Notes: generated from the sequence alone by a model not told the origin. 5,674 nt of DNA from Oscillospiraceae bacterium (GCA_902797555.1 CADBTM010000061.1:1-5674), one strand, 5' to 3'; numbered from the stretch's first letter, positions 1 to 5,538 are shown. Translations and numbers: made by a program.

Positions 1-202
1 AATCGCTTATGCAGAAGAATCCCGCAATGCCGCGTGAGACACTGGGGGAATTCTCCAAGCATAATTGTATGCTTTTCTTCAATGAACTTCAAGCATATTT
101 CCACGCAAAAACGCGCCCCGCGGCGGGGTCGGCGCGGCCGATCCGATCCGCAGTGTCACGGAGGGCGCAGCCCGGAGTATCCCGCTTATCTCCACCAAGT
201 GA
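1..202 (+). other. Non-coding, potentially structured region upstream of a terminator; identity unknown
   Basis: No convincing protein gene is seen here. One forward frame stays open from the window edge to 324, but it runs through the terminator at 203-234, has no ribosome-binding site, and gives a Cys/Arg/Pro-rich product with no recognisable domain. Small hairpins can be drawn: 57-63 with 68-74 (7 bp, loop ATTG), 116-120 with 124-128 (CCCCG/CGGGG), and 163-166 with 170-173 (GGGC/GCCC). Because a strong rightward terminator follows, the stretch is probably the 3' part of a transcript: either the 3' untranslated region of a gene outside the window or a small RNA. I checked for tmRNA, RNase P RNA, SRP RNA and tRNA signatures and did not find them. 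Confidence 0.4.
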
Positions 203-234
203 AAACAGTCATCCGAAAGGATGGCTGTTTTTTC
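203..234 (+). terminator. Rho-independent terminator (rightward)
   Basis: The arm ACAGTCATCC (205-214) pairs with GGATGGCTGT (219-228) across a GAAA tetraloop. There is a single G-U wobble, and flanking A-T pairs extend the stem to about 12-13 bp. The 3' arm runs straight into six T residues (228-233), then CG and four more T. This is a textbook intrinsic terminator for transcription on the plus strand. It closes a transcript entering from the left edge and isolates the flavodoxin promoter from it. Confidence 0.9.
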
Positions 235-284
235 GTTTTCCTAATAGCCGTTTTTGCTTTTTTTCCATACATACCGGTCATCCA

Positions 285-296
285 TTTTCATGAAAA
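285..296. repeat. Perfect 12-bp palindrome
   Basis: TTTTCATGAAAA is its own reverse complement. It lies in the AT-rich gap between the upstream terminator and the flavodoxin promoter, about 90 bp before the -35 box. It could be a binding site for a dimeric regulator, but a palindrome this short and AT-rich can occur by chance. Confidence 0.3.
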
Positions 297-373
297 CGCG
301 CCTCCATTTTTTGGGAGTCTATAAAAGCAATCGTCTGCTGTTTCATTACAATAATTTGTCCTTCCTGTCTATA

Positions 374-395
374 GAAATGCTTTTCCTTGCATTTC
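374..395. promoter_or_regulatory. Candidate operator: dyad overlapping the -35 box of the flavodoxin operon
   Basis: GAAATGC (374-380) and GCATTTC (389-395) form a perfect 7-bp inverted repeat separated by 8 bp. The right arm covers most of the -35 hexamer (387-392), so a dimer bound here would be expected to block RNA polymerase. The centre-to-centre spacing of 15 bp is compatible with a helix-turn-helix dimer. The regulator is not encoded in the window. The dyad does not closely match the Fur-box consensus as I know it. Confidence 0.45.
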
Positions 396-415
396 CCTGT
401 AAAACAGAATACAAT
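387..415 (+). promoter_or_regulatory. Sigma-A-type promoter for the flavodoxin-TSUP operon
   Basis: The -35 element TTGCAT (387-392) and the -10 element TACAAT (410-415) are separated by exactly 17 bp. Both are close to the housekeeping consensus, and the -10 lies 20 bp before the start codon. The predicted 5' untranslated leader is therefore very short and contains little besides the Shine-Dalgarno site. A small dyad, CTGT-AAA-ACAG (397-407), sits inside the spacer. Confidence 0.75.
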
Positions 416-435
416 AAAGAAAAAGGAGGCGTCCC

Positions 436-924
436 ATGAAATCTGTGATCGTATATTATTCTCTCAGCGGGAACGTGGCCTGTGCGGCGCGGGAACTGGC
501 CGCCCGGCTGGGGGCCGATCTGCTTCCCATCCAGCCCCAAAAGGCCTATCCCGACAAGGGCGTGAAAAAGTTTTTCTGGGGCGGCAAAAGCGCCGTCATG
601 GGGGAACAGCCGCCCCTGCAGCCCTACGTCTTTTCGGCGGAGCGATATGACGCCGTGATCCTCGCCTTTCCCGTGTGGGCGGGGACGGTGGCGCCGCCTG
701 TGCGCACCTTTGCCGTCCGGGAAAAGGAGGCTCTGCGAGGCAAAACGCTGGGCTTTGCGGCCTGCCAGAGCGGCGCGGGGGCGCCAAAGGCCTTTCGCGT
801 GCTGGAGGAGCTGGTGGGAGAGGCGCCCCGGGCGACCCTGACCCTCATCGACCCCAAGGACAAGCCCAACCCCCAAAACGCGGCGCACATGGACGACTTC
901 TGCCGCCTGCTTTCGGCGGAATGA
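436..924 (+). CDS. Flavodoxin family protein
   Basis: This is a 162-residue soluble, single-domain flavodoxin-like protein expected to bind FMN and act as a small cytoplasmic electron carrier or oxidoreductase. The first beta strand (SVIVYYS) leads into a phosphate-binding loop of the type SLSGN (residues 9-13), the position of the classical T/S-x-T-G-x-T motif. A second strand, DAVILAFPVWAGTVAPPVRTF (72-92, split here as DAVILAFP and VWAGTVAPP), matches the family's isoalloxazine-binding loop with its conserved P-x-W-x-G. The strand KTLGFAACQSGAG (103-115) continues the Rossmann-like fold. The length is normal for the short flavodoxin families. The start is supported by AAGGAGG at 423-429, six bases before ATG. 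It is first in an operon with the TSUP transporter, 28 bp downstream. The electron partner cannot be told from sequence. The family call is firm; the exact function is not. Confidence 0.88.
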   Translation: MKSVIVYYSLSGNVACAARELAARLGADLLPIQPQKAYPDKGVKKFFWGGKSAVMGEQPPLQPYVFSAERYDAVILAFPVWAGTVAPPVRTFAVREKEALRGKTLGFAACQSGAGAPKAFRVLEELVGEAPRATLTLIDPKDKPNPQNAAHMDDFCRLLSAE

Positions 925-937
925 TGGAGAACCCAGG

Positions 938-945
938 AAGGAGGG
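938..945 (+). promoter_or_regulatory. Ribosome-binding site supporting the GTG start of the TSUP gene
   Basis: AAGGAGGG lies seven bases before GTG at 953. This near-perfect Shine-Dalgarno site fixes the non-ATG start, and the encoded protein begins directly with the first hydrophobic helix, as expected for the family. Confidence 0.8.
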
Positions 946-952
946 ACAGACC

Positions 953-1672
953 GTGCTATTGTGGTATATCGCGGCCTTTTGCGCCTTTTTCATCAAGGGG
1001 CTGTGCGGCTTTGCCAATACGCTGGTGTTCACCTCCATCCTCAGCTTTGGAGCGGCCAATCTGGAGATCACCCCGGTAGAGCTGCTGCTGGGCTATCCCT
1101 CCAATCTGCTTTTGGCGTGGCGGGGGAGAAAGCTGCTCCAGCCCCGGCGCATGGCGCCGGTGGCGGCGCTGGTGCTGGCGGGCAACGCCGTGGGGGCGCT
1201 GCTGCTGAAAAATCTGGACGCCCGGCCGGTGCGCGCGGTGTGCGGCGTGGCCATCATGCTGACGGGGGTGCAGATGCTTCTGCGGGAGCGGAGCGGCAGC
1301 AAGCGGGAGGATCCCCCCGCCGTGGGCGCGGCCATGGGTCTGGCGGCAGGCGTGCTGTCCGGGCTGTTCGGCATCGGCGCCATGCTGGCGGCCTACGTCA
1401 GCCGGCGCACCGACTCCAACGAAGCCTTCAAGGCCAACCTCAGCGCCCTGTTCGCCGTGGAAAATACCTTTCGGGTCGTCCTGTATCTGGTGCTGGGGAT
1501 CATCACCCTGTCCTCGGCAAAAAGCGCCCTGCTGCTCCTTCCCGCCGCTCTGCTGGGGCTGTTTTGCGGGCTTCAGGGGGCGAAAAAGCTCAACGAGACC
1601 CACGCCCGCTATGCCGTTCTGGCGCTGCTCATCGTCTCGGGCGCGGTGCTGACCGCAAAGGCGATCTTCTGA
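953..1672 (+). CDS. TauE/SafE (TSUP) family membrane transporter
   Basis: This is a 239-residue integral membrane protein of the sulfite exporter TauE/SafE family. Members move sulfur-containing or organic anions such as sulfite, sulfoacetate or thiosulfate; the substrate here is unknown. About seven or eight hydrophobic segments are visible, roughly at residues 2-35, 41-57, 68-88, 94-111, 124-150, 165-187, 190-209 and 219-237. The two family repeats can be seen: the first carries KGLCGF near residues 15-20, and the second carries the glycine-rich GLAAGVLSGLFGIGA near 129-143, typical of TSUP proteins. The basic loop RERSGSKRED (111-120) separates the halves. Length is slightly short but normal. 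Translation starts at GTG with a strong ribosome-binding site. It follows the flavodoxin gene by 28 bp with no terminator between them, so they are probably cotranscribed, and a terminator begins about 12 bp after its stop codon. Confidence 0.85.
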   Translation: MLLWYIAAFCAFFIKGLCGFANTLVFTSILSFGAANLEITPVELLLGYPSNLLLAWRGRKLLQPRRMAPVAALVLAGNAVGALLLKNLDARPVRAVCGVAIMLTGVQMLLRERSGSKREDPPAVGAAMGLAAGVLSGLFGIGAMLAAYVSRRTDSNEAFKANLSALFAVENTFRVVLYLVLGIITLSSAKSALLLLPAALLGLFCGLQGAKKLNETHARYAVLALLIVSGAVLTAKAIF

Positions 1673-1683
1673 AAACAGAAAAG

Positions 1684-1714
1684 AAAAAAGCCTGCCGCAG
1701 GGCAGGCTTTTTTT
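1684..1714. terminator. Bidirectional rho-independent terminator between convergent operons
   Basis: GCCTGCC (1690-1696) pairs with GGCAGGC (1701-1707) around a GCAG loop. Six A residues on the left (1684-1689) face a T run on the right (1708-1714). The T-tract follows the hairpin in both orientations, so it can stop the flavodoxin-TSUP transcript from the left and the esterase-to-ogt transcript from the right. The last codon and TAA stop of ogt (1713-1718) merge into the A/T tract, leaving essentially no 3' untranslated spacer for that gene. Confidence 0.92.
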
Positions 1715-2210
1715 ATTTCCGACGCTGTTCCAGCGCCAAAAGCCACTGTTTCTTTTCGATCCCGCCGGCATAGCCGGTGAGCGCGCCCCTTGCGCCGATC
1801 ACCCGGTGGCAGGGGATGATGAGGGAAATGGGATTGCGCCCCACGGCGCCCCCCACCGCCTGGGCGGACATGGCGGACAGGCCGCGCGCTTGCGCCAGCT
1901 GCCGGGCGAGCGCCCCATAGGTCATCGTCTGCCCATAGGGAATGGTGCACAAAAGGGCCCAAACCTCTTTTTGAAACACCGTTCCCTCGGGGCGCAGAGG
2001 CGGCGTTTCCTCCGGGATCTCCCCGCGGAAATAGCGCTCCAGCCACCGCCGGGCTTGCGCAAATACAGCCAGATCCTTTTCCTCACTCTGTGCGTACAGC
2101 CCTGCGGGGAAATGGGCTTGCCCGTCAAACCAAAGTCCGGTCAGGGCGTGACCGTCGCCGGCCAGCGTGATCCCGCCGAGAGGCGAGAGAAAATGATGGA
2201 TATATGCCAT
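1713..2210 (-). CDS. ogt: Methylated-DNA--[protein]-cysteine S-methyltransferase (O6-alkylguanine-DNA alkyltransferase)
   Basis: This is a 165-residue suicide DNA-repair protein that transfers the alkyl group from O6-alkylguanine, and to some degree O4-alkylthymine, onto its own cysteine. A short N-terminal domain (about 1-70) precedes the DNA-binding and active-site domain. The hallmark PCHRV is at 133-137, with acceptor Cys134 and the following His135 of the Cys-His-Glu relay. Upstream are PYGQTMTYG (91-99) with the base-rotation tyrosine at about 98, and the helix SAQAVGGAVGRNP (115-127). By alignment with human MGMT, the intercalating arginine (Arg128 there) is replaced by Gln117. An upstream in-frame start at 2330 would add 40 residues overlapping the LysE gene and unlike the family. 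The start at 2210 has an ideal ribosome-binding site and gives normal length. It is the last gene of the operon. The family call is certain; the ogt symbol is by family resemblance. Confidence 0.93.
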   Translation of the reverse strand: MAYIHHFLSPLGGITLAGDGHALTGLWFDGQAHFPAGLYAQSEEKDLAVFAQARRWLERYFRGEIPEETPPLRPEGTVFQKEVWALLCTIPYGQTMTYGALARQLAQARGLSAMSAQAVGGAVGRNPISLIIPCHRVIGARGALTGYAGGIEKKQWLLALEQRRK

Positions 2211-2218
2211 GTGCCTGA

Positions 2219-2226
2219 CCTCCTTA
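2219..2226 (-). promoter_or_regulatory. Ribosome-binding site of ogt fused with the LysE stop codon
   Basis: On the minus strand this reads TAAGGAGG. TAA is the stop codon of the LysE-family gene and AAGGAGG is the Shine-Dalgarno site of ogt, eight bases before its ATG. Ribosomes finishing LysE therefore stop on top of the ogt initiation region, a typical layout for translational coupling. The site also fixes the ogt start at 2210. Confidence 0.85.
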
Positions 2227-2814
2227 CGGAATGAGGATGCGCACGGCGCAATAGACCAGAGAAAGCGCCATGAGAATGTTGACCGGCTTTTGATACGCCC
2301 GGAAAAATCGCTGGAGCGCTGCCCCGGCAAACAGCCAGATCAGATTTGCCATCGGCCCGGTGAAGGGCAGGAGCAGGGCGATTTTGCACACGTCCCAATA
2401 GCGTTGGGCGTAGGGGAGGGCGTAGGTCGTCAGGGCAGTCATGCAAAAGACCATGATCTTTGGGTTGGTGAGCTGCACCATCAGCCCGGTGAAAAAGCTG
2501 CAATGGGCGCCCGCTTCTGCCTCTTCTCCGCCTTCGGAGCGCAGGATATGCCACGCAAACCAGAGGATATACGCCGCACCGATCCATGTGAGGACGCGGA
2601 CAAAGCGGCTCATGGCCGAGCCGAGAAACCAGACCACAAGGGAGATGACGATTGCCACTACGGCAAATCCGGCAAAGATCCCCCACCACTGGCGCAGCGC
2701 CTGCCGTCTGCCGTATTTCATCGCAGAGGCAAAGGAGCACAGGTTGGCGGGGCCGGGCGTGATGGCCGAAACGGCACAGTAGAGCAGAAAGGCGGGAATC
2801 AGAGACGTTGGCAT
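2224..2814 (-). CDS. LysE/RhtB family translocator (amino acid exporter)
   Basis: This is a 196-residue inner-membrane protein of the LysE superfamily, whose members export amino acids and related small molecules such as lysine, homoserine, threonine or cysteine. The family signature near the N-terminus is ITPGPAN (18-24) after the first helix, and the second conserved motif is GLMVQLTNPKI (110-120). Hydrophobic segments lie at about 5-25, 43-66, 71-92, 110-132, 143-168 and 177-195, matching the expected six-helix topology. The acidic linker SEGGEEAEAG (93-102) between helices 3 and 4 is also usual. ATG at 2814 is supported by GGGAGGA at 2822-2828. The gene overlaps the end of the upstream hydrolase by 16 bp, and its stop codon lies in the ogt ribosome-binding site. 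The substrate cannot be read from sequence. Confidence 0.88.
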   Translation of the reverse strand: MPTSLIPAFLLYCAVSAITPGPANLCSFASAMKYGRRQALRQWWGIFAGFAVVAIVISLVVWFLGSAMSRFVRVLTWIGAAYILWFAWHILRSEGGEEAEAGAHCSFFTGLMVQLTNPKIMVFCMTALTTYALPYAQRYWDVCKIALLLPFTGPMANLIWLFAGAALQRFFRAYQKPVNILMALSLVYCAVRILIP

Positions 2815-3683
2815 GGAGCGTTCCTCCCGGGATAGATCATCCCATCCTCCTCCCGCAGCTCGCCTGCGCGGATGAGGGAGGCGAGGCGGGTCTCGGCGCT
2901 GTGGTGGACGTACCAGCTGATCTGGGTGGGCAGCACCCCGGCCTCGGCCATAAAGGTGTCGACGGCGTCTTTTCTGCTGCGGGGCTTGTCCATCACCCGG
3001 CGGAACAGGTCGTAAAGCCGCAGCTCGATGCGGATGTTTTCATCCACCATCTCATCCCGATCCTCCCGGGGGGTGACCCCCTTGTGGGCGGCAACGTACA
3101 GGGCGCAGTCGGTTTGCCGGATACGCTCCATGCTTTCGATGGCCTGATCGGCGTCCTCCATATAGGGCAGCTTTGCCTGACGGATGAGGGGGATGGACAT
3201 CATGGCGTCCCCCAGCACGCAGACCCTGTCCGGGGTGATGGCAGCCACATGGCCGTAGGAATGCCCGGGCGTCTGGACGATGGGAAAAACCGTGCCGTCG
3301 ATGGTGAGAGCGGTCTGATCCGGCGGGATGGGAGTGATGGGATAGACGGGGCGGATGCTCGCCCACGCGGGGTTGGTGCCCGAATGCTCGATCATGTCAA
3401 ACATGTCCTGCGCCGGGGCGATATCCAGCGCCGGGGCAAAGATCTCGGTGCCCCAGCGCTTGATCAAGGCGGGATTGTTGGAGATATGGTCGGGGTGAAG
3501 ATGGGAGCAGATCACCGCCCGCACCCTCAGACCCTCCTGCTCCAGAAGATCGAGAAAGGCCTGACGGGGATAATCTCCCGAATCCACCAGCACCGCCTGC
3601 CCGTCTCCCATGCGGTAGAGGGTGACGGTGGAAAAGGGGGTCTGGATGATCGAGGTGTTTCCGATGAGGGGCTCCAATCTCAT
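2799..3683 (-). CDS. MBL-fold metallo-hydrolase with C-terminal helical/winged-helix-like domain
   Basis: This is a 294-residue cytoplasmic protein (no signal peptide) of the metallo-beta-lactamase superfamily. All seven usual metal-binding positions appear: HLHPDH at 61-66 (H61, H63, D65, H66), H141 in TPGHSYGH, D159 in LGDAM and H200 in AAHKG. The second-strand aspartate of VDSGD (33-37) is also present. It should therefore be a binuclear zinc-type (or iron) hydrolase acting on a thioester, lactone, phosphoester or similar bond. Residues about 215-294, after the lactamase core, form a basic helical tail ending in RLASLIRAGELREEDGMIYP (266-285), reminiscent of the winged-helix C-terminal domain of LACTB2-like members; no nuclease role is claimed. 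The ATG overlaps the esterase stop codon (ATGA, 3680-3683), indicating coupling. Its own ribosome-binding site is weak (GGAG about 11 bases upstream). The substrate is unknown. Confidence 0.9.
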   Translation of the reverse strand: MRLEPLIGNTSIIQTPFSTVTLYRMGDGQAVLVDSGDYPRQAFLDLLEQEGLRVRAVICSHLHPDHISNNPALIKRWGTEIFAPALDIAPAQDMFDMIEHSGTNPAWASIRPVYPITPIPPDQTALTIDGTVFPIVQTPGHSYGHVAAITPDRVCVLGDAMMSIPLIRQAKLPYMEDADQAIESMERIRQTDCALYVAAHKGVTPREDRDEMVDENIRIELRLYDLFRRVMDKPRSRKDAVDTFMAEAGVLPTQISWYVHHSAETRLASLIRAGELREEDGMIYPGRNAPCQRL

Positions 3684-5524
3684 TTGGCTTTCGTCTCCAT
3701 ATACTTGTCAAAGATAGGGTACAGCGGGGCATAGGGGTCGTCGGTCATGGCGATGGCGGCGCCCAGCTCCAGCAGGCGCTCGCTGTCCGCCCTGCGCGCC
3801 TCCCACAGGGGGAGACCGTCGCCGTTGGGGTCGCCGGTTTTGACAAAGTTGACCCAATACTGCTGCATGACCTTGGAAAGGGCCAGATCCCCGCTGTCAT
3901 ACAGCCCCTTGTGCCGCCACAGATTGCCGTAGGCATAGGGCAGCTCGCCGGCGTGATAGTTGCTCAGACCGTTGTTGACCTTGGTGAAATAATATTCATA
4001 GGTGGGCTTGCCCTGGGCCACAGTGTAGGCGCTCCACAGATGGTGGCTGTAGGTGAACCATGCGGCGCTGAACACGTGATCCAACGCGCCCTTGGCGTCT
4101 CCGCCGGCGTCGATGATAAAGTGCTGATCCCGGGTGACCGACCCGGCGGGCACCAGCGCGGCCAGCTCGTCTGCATAATCGCCGCCCACGGCGCGCAAAA
4201 GCTCCACGTAATTGTCCGCCGTAACCTTGGTGGTCATCACAAAGGCGTCGGCCTCCTTGGCGTTGAAACCGTTGAGGAGGGCTTGCTCGTGGTTGCCGCC
4301 CTTTTCATAGGTGAGATAGGGCTGCTCGACGATGGCATATCCGTCCACCGTCATGGCGCTGTTCTGATGGCGGGTTTTCACCAGCTCGTCGGCGTCCAGC
4401 GCCCGCAGGGCGCTCAGGTCGGCGCAGTCCATCTCCTCCTGAATCTTCCGCCCCATGTCCAGGGCGTCGGAGAGATCCCGGAAGGTGTGATAGGGATGCT
4501 TTGCCACGATGCCGCTGCTTTCGGCGATGGCATAGCGGAACAGACCCTCGCTGAGGGGGGAGACACACAGAGCATTGACGCTGGACGAGCCGGCGCTTTC
4601 GCCCGCGATGGTCACCTCGTCGGGGTCGCCGCCAAAGGCGGCGATGTTGTCATGCACCCAGCGGAGGGCGGCGATCTGGTCCAGCAGACCGTAGTTGCCG
4701 GTGGTGCCGTTGGGGGATTCTGCGGCAAGGGCTTCGTTGGCATAATAGCCGAAGACGCCCAGACGGTAGGCACAGTTGACCACAAGGATGCCCTGCCGCG
4801 CCAGATCCTCGCCCCGATATTCGCTGTAGGAGGATTGGCCGGTCATCAGCGAGCCGCCGTGGATGAAGAACAGCACAGGCAGGGGCTCGCTGCCCGCGTG
4901 GACGGGCGCCCAGATGTTGAGGTAAAGGCAATCCTCGCTCATGGCCTCCCGATAGTTGTCCCGCAGGCTGAACACATAGTTGTGGGTGCCCAAAAGCTGG
5001 GTGAGGGAATTGTACAGGGGAGAGCTCTGCTGCTGCATGGCCATGGGGCCGAAGGTATCGCAGGCGCGGACGCCAGACCAGCCCTCCGCGGGCTGGGGCT
5101 CCCGCCAGCGCAGATCGCCCACAGGCGGTGCGGCGTAGGGGATCCCCGCATAGACGGCCACCTCGCCGTCGTCGGTATACACACCGGTCAGATCACCCTG
5201 CCGGATGGAGATCACCGGGGTCTCGCCGCCGTCTCTCCCATCCACCGCGGGCACCGTGCGGAAGGGGGGCGCCGTGACGGCCAGATTGAGGGCCAGGATC
5301 CCCAAAAAGAGGATCCAGCACACACCGGCGATCCAGCTGTGCCAATAGCCCGATTTTTTCAGCTTGCCTCGGGCATACAGAAAGGCCGCCGCTACAGCGG
5401 CGAAAATGCCCCAGCCCCACAGCGTATTTTTGGAAAGCTCCAGCACGACGGCAAAGATCAGCGAGATCAGAACAAAGCCGATCCAAAAGCCCACGGAGCT
5501 CTTTTTTCTTCCGGTGCGTTTCAT
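3680..5524 (-). CDS. Membrane-anchored type-B carboxylesterase (COesterase/para-nitrobenzyl esterase family)
   Basis: This is a 614-residue protein with an alpha/beta-hydrolase esterase domain from about residue 100 to the end. Family landmarks in order are YAGIPYAAPPVGDLRW (125-140), EDCLYLNIW (197-205), the oxyanion-hole HGG (222-224), the nucleophile elbow GESAG with Ser310, the likely acid Glu424 in NAKEADAF, and the catalytic His524 in YHAGELPYAYGN. The core is complete. Unusually, a basic N-terminus (KRTGRKK) precedes three hydrophobic helices at about 11-29, 36-51 and 63-84, with basic ARGKLKK after the second. By the positive-inside rule the catalytic domain faces outward. The start at 5524 has GGGAGG eight bases upstream. 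Earlier in-frame starts lie in the promoter: the TTG at 5587 is part of the -35 box, and the ATG at 5551 lies about 8 bp after the -10. It is the first gene of the operon; its natural ester substrate is unknown. Confidence 0.93.
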   Translation of the reverse strand: MKRTGRKKSSVGFWIGFVLISLIFAVVLELSKNTLWGWGIFAAVAAAFLYARGKLKKSGYWHSWIAGVCWILFLGILALNLAVTAPPFRTVPAVDGRDGGETPVISIRQGDLTGVYTDDGEVAVYAGIPYAAPPVGDLRWREPQPAEGWSGVRACDTFGPMAMQQQSSPLYNSLTQLLGTHNYVFSLRDNYREAMSEDCLYLNIWAPVHAGSEPLPVLFFIHGGSLMTGQSSYSEYRGEDLARQGILVVNCAYRLGVFGYYANEALAAESPNGTTGNYGLLDQIAALRWVHDNIAAFGGDPDEVTIAGESAGSSSVNALCVSPLSEGLFRYAIAESSGIVAKHPYHTFRDLSDALDMGRKIQEEMDCADLSALRALDADELVKTRHQNSAMTVDGYAIVEQPYLTYEKGGNHEQALLNGFNAKEADAFVMTTKVTADNYVELLRAVGGDYADELAALVPAGSVTRDQHFIIDAGGDAKGALDHVFSAAWFTYSHHLWSAYTVAQGKPTYEYYFTKVNNGLSNYHAGELPYAYGNLWRHKGLYDSGDLALSKVMQQYWVNFVKTGDPNGDGLPLWEARRADSERLLELGAAIAMTDDPYAPLYPIFDKYMETKAK

Positions 5525-5532
5525 CGGGGATC

Positions 5533-5538
5533 CCTCCC
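5533..5538 (-). promoter_or_regulatory. Ribosome-binding site deciding the esterase start
   Basis: The minus strand reads GGGAGG, eight bases before the ATG at 5524. The alternative ATG at 5551 has no comparable site and lies only about 8 bp downstream of the -10 element, so it would sit at or beside the transcription start. Confidence 0.75.

Noticed and set aside
138..151. Tandem CCGAT-CCGAT-CCGC run
   Set aside because: Only two and a half short units in GC-rich sequence; too little to call a repeat element.
160..197. TCTCCACCA at 189-197 resembling the CCA end of a tRNA or tmRNA just before a terminator
   Set aside because: No T-arm (GTTCRA-type loop with pairing arms) lies at the required distance and no matching 5' acceptor strand is visible, so the match is probably chance.
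34..324. Open forward frame at the left edge (also an overlapping frame from 9 to 293)
   Set aside because: Both run straight through a strong terminator hairpin, lack ribosome-binding sites and encode low-complexity Arg/Pro/Cys-rich or Phe-rich products without a domain.
346..1071. Long minus-strand frame antisense to the flavodoxin gene and its promoter
   Set aside because: It is a shadow of the GC-rich coding frame; the product is basic and of low complexity, and it would overlap the promoter and the well-supported flavodoxin and TSUP genes.
956..1773. Long frames on both strands over the TSUP gene (about 270 codons each)
   Set aside because: They are out-of-frame shadows rich in Gly/Ala/Arg/Gln/His; the TSUP frame has membrane segments, family motifs and a good ribosome-binding site.
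2211..2330. N-terminal extension of ogt from an upstream in-frame start at 2330
   Set aside because: The added 40 residues overlap the LysE coding sequence, are unlike the family, and lie before the ideal ribosome-binding site that serves the start at 2210.
2808..3734. A 308-codon plus-strand frame antisense to the MBL hydrolase
   Set aside because: The product has His/Asp/Gly-rich repeats of the kind produced by reading a GC-rich gene backwards, with no domain or ribosome-binding site. The opposite strand carries an intact seven-residue metal-site signature.
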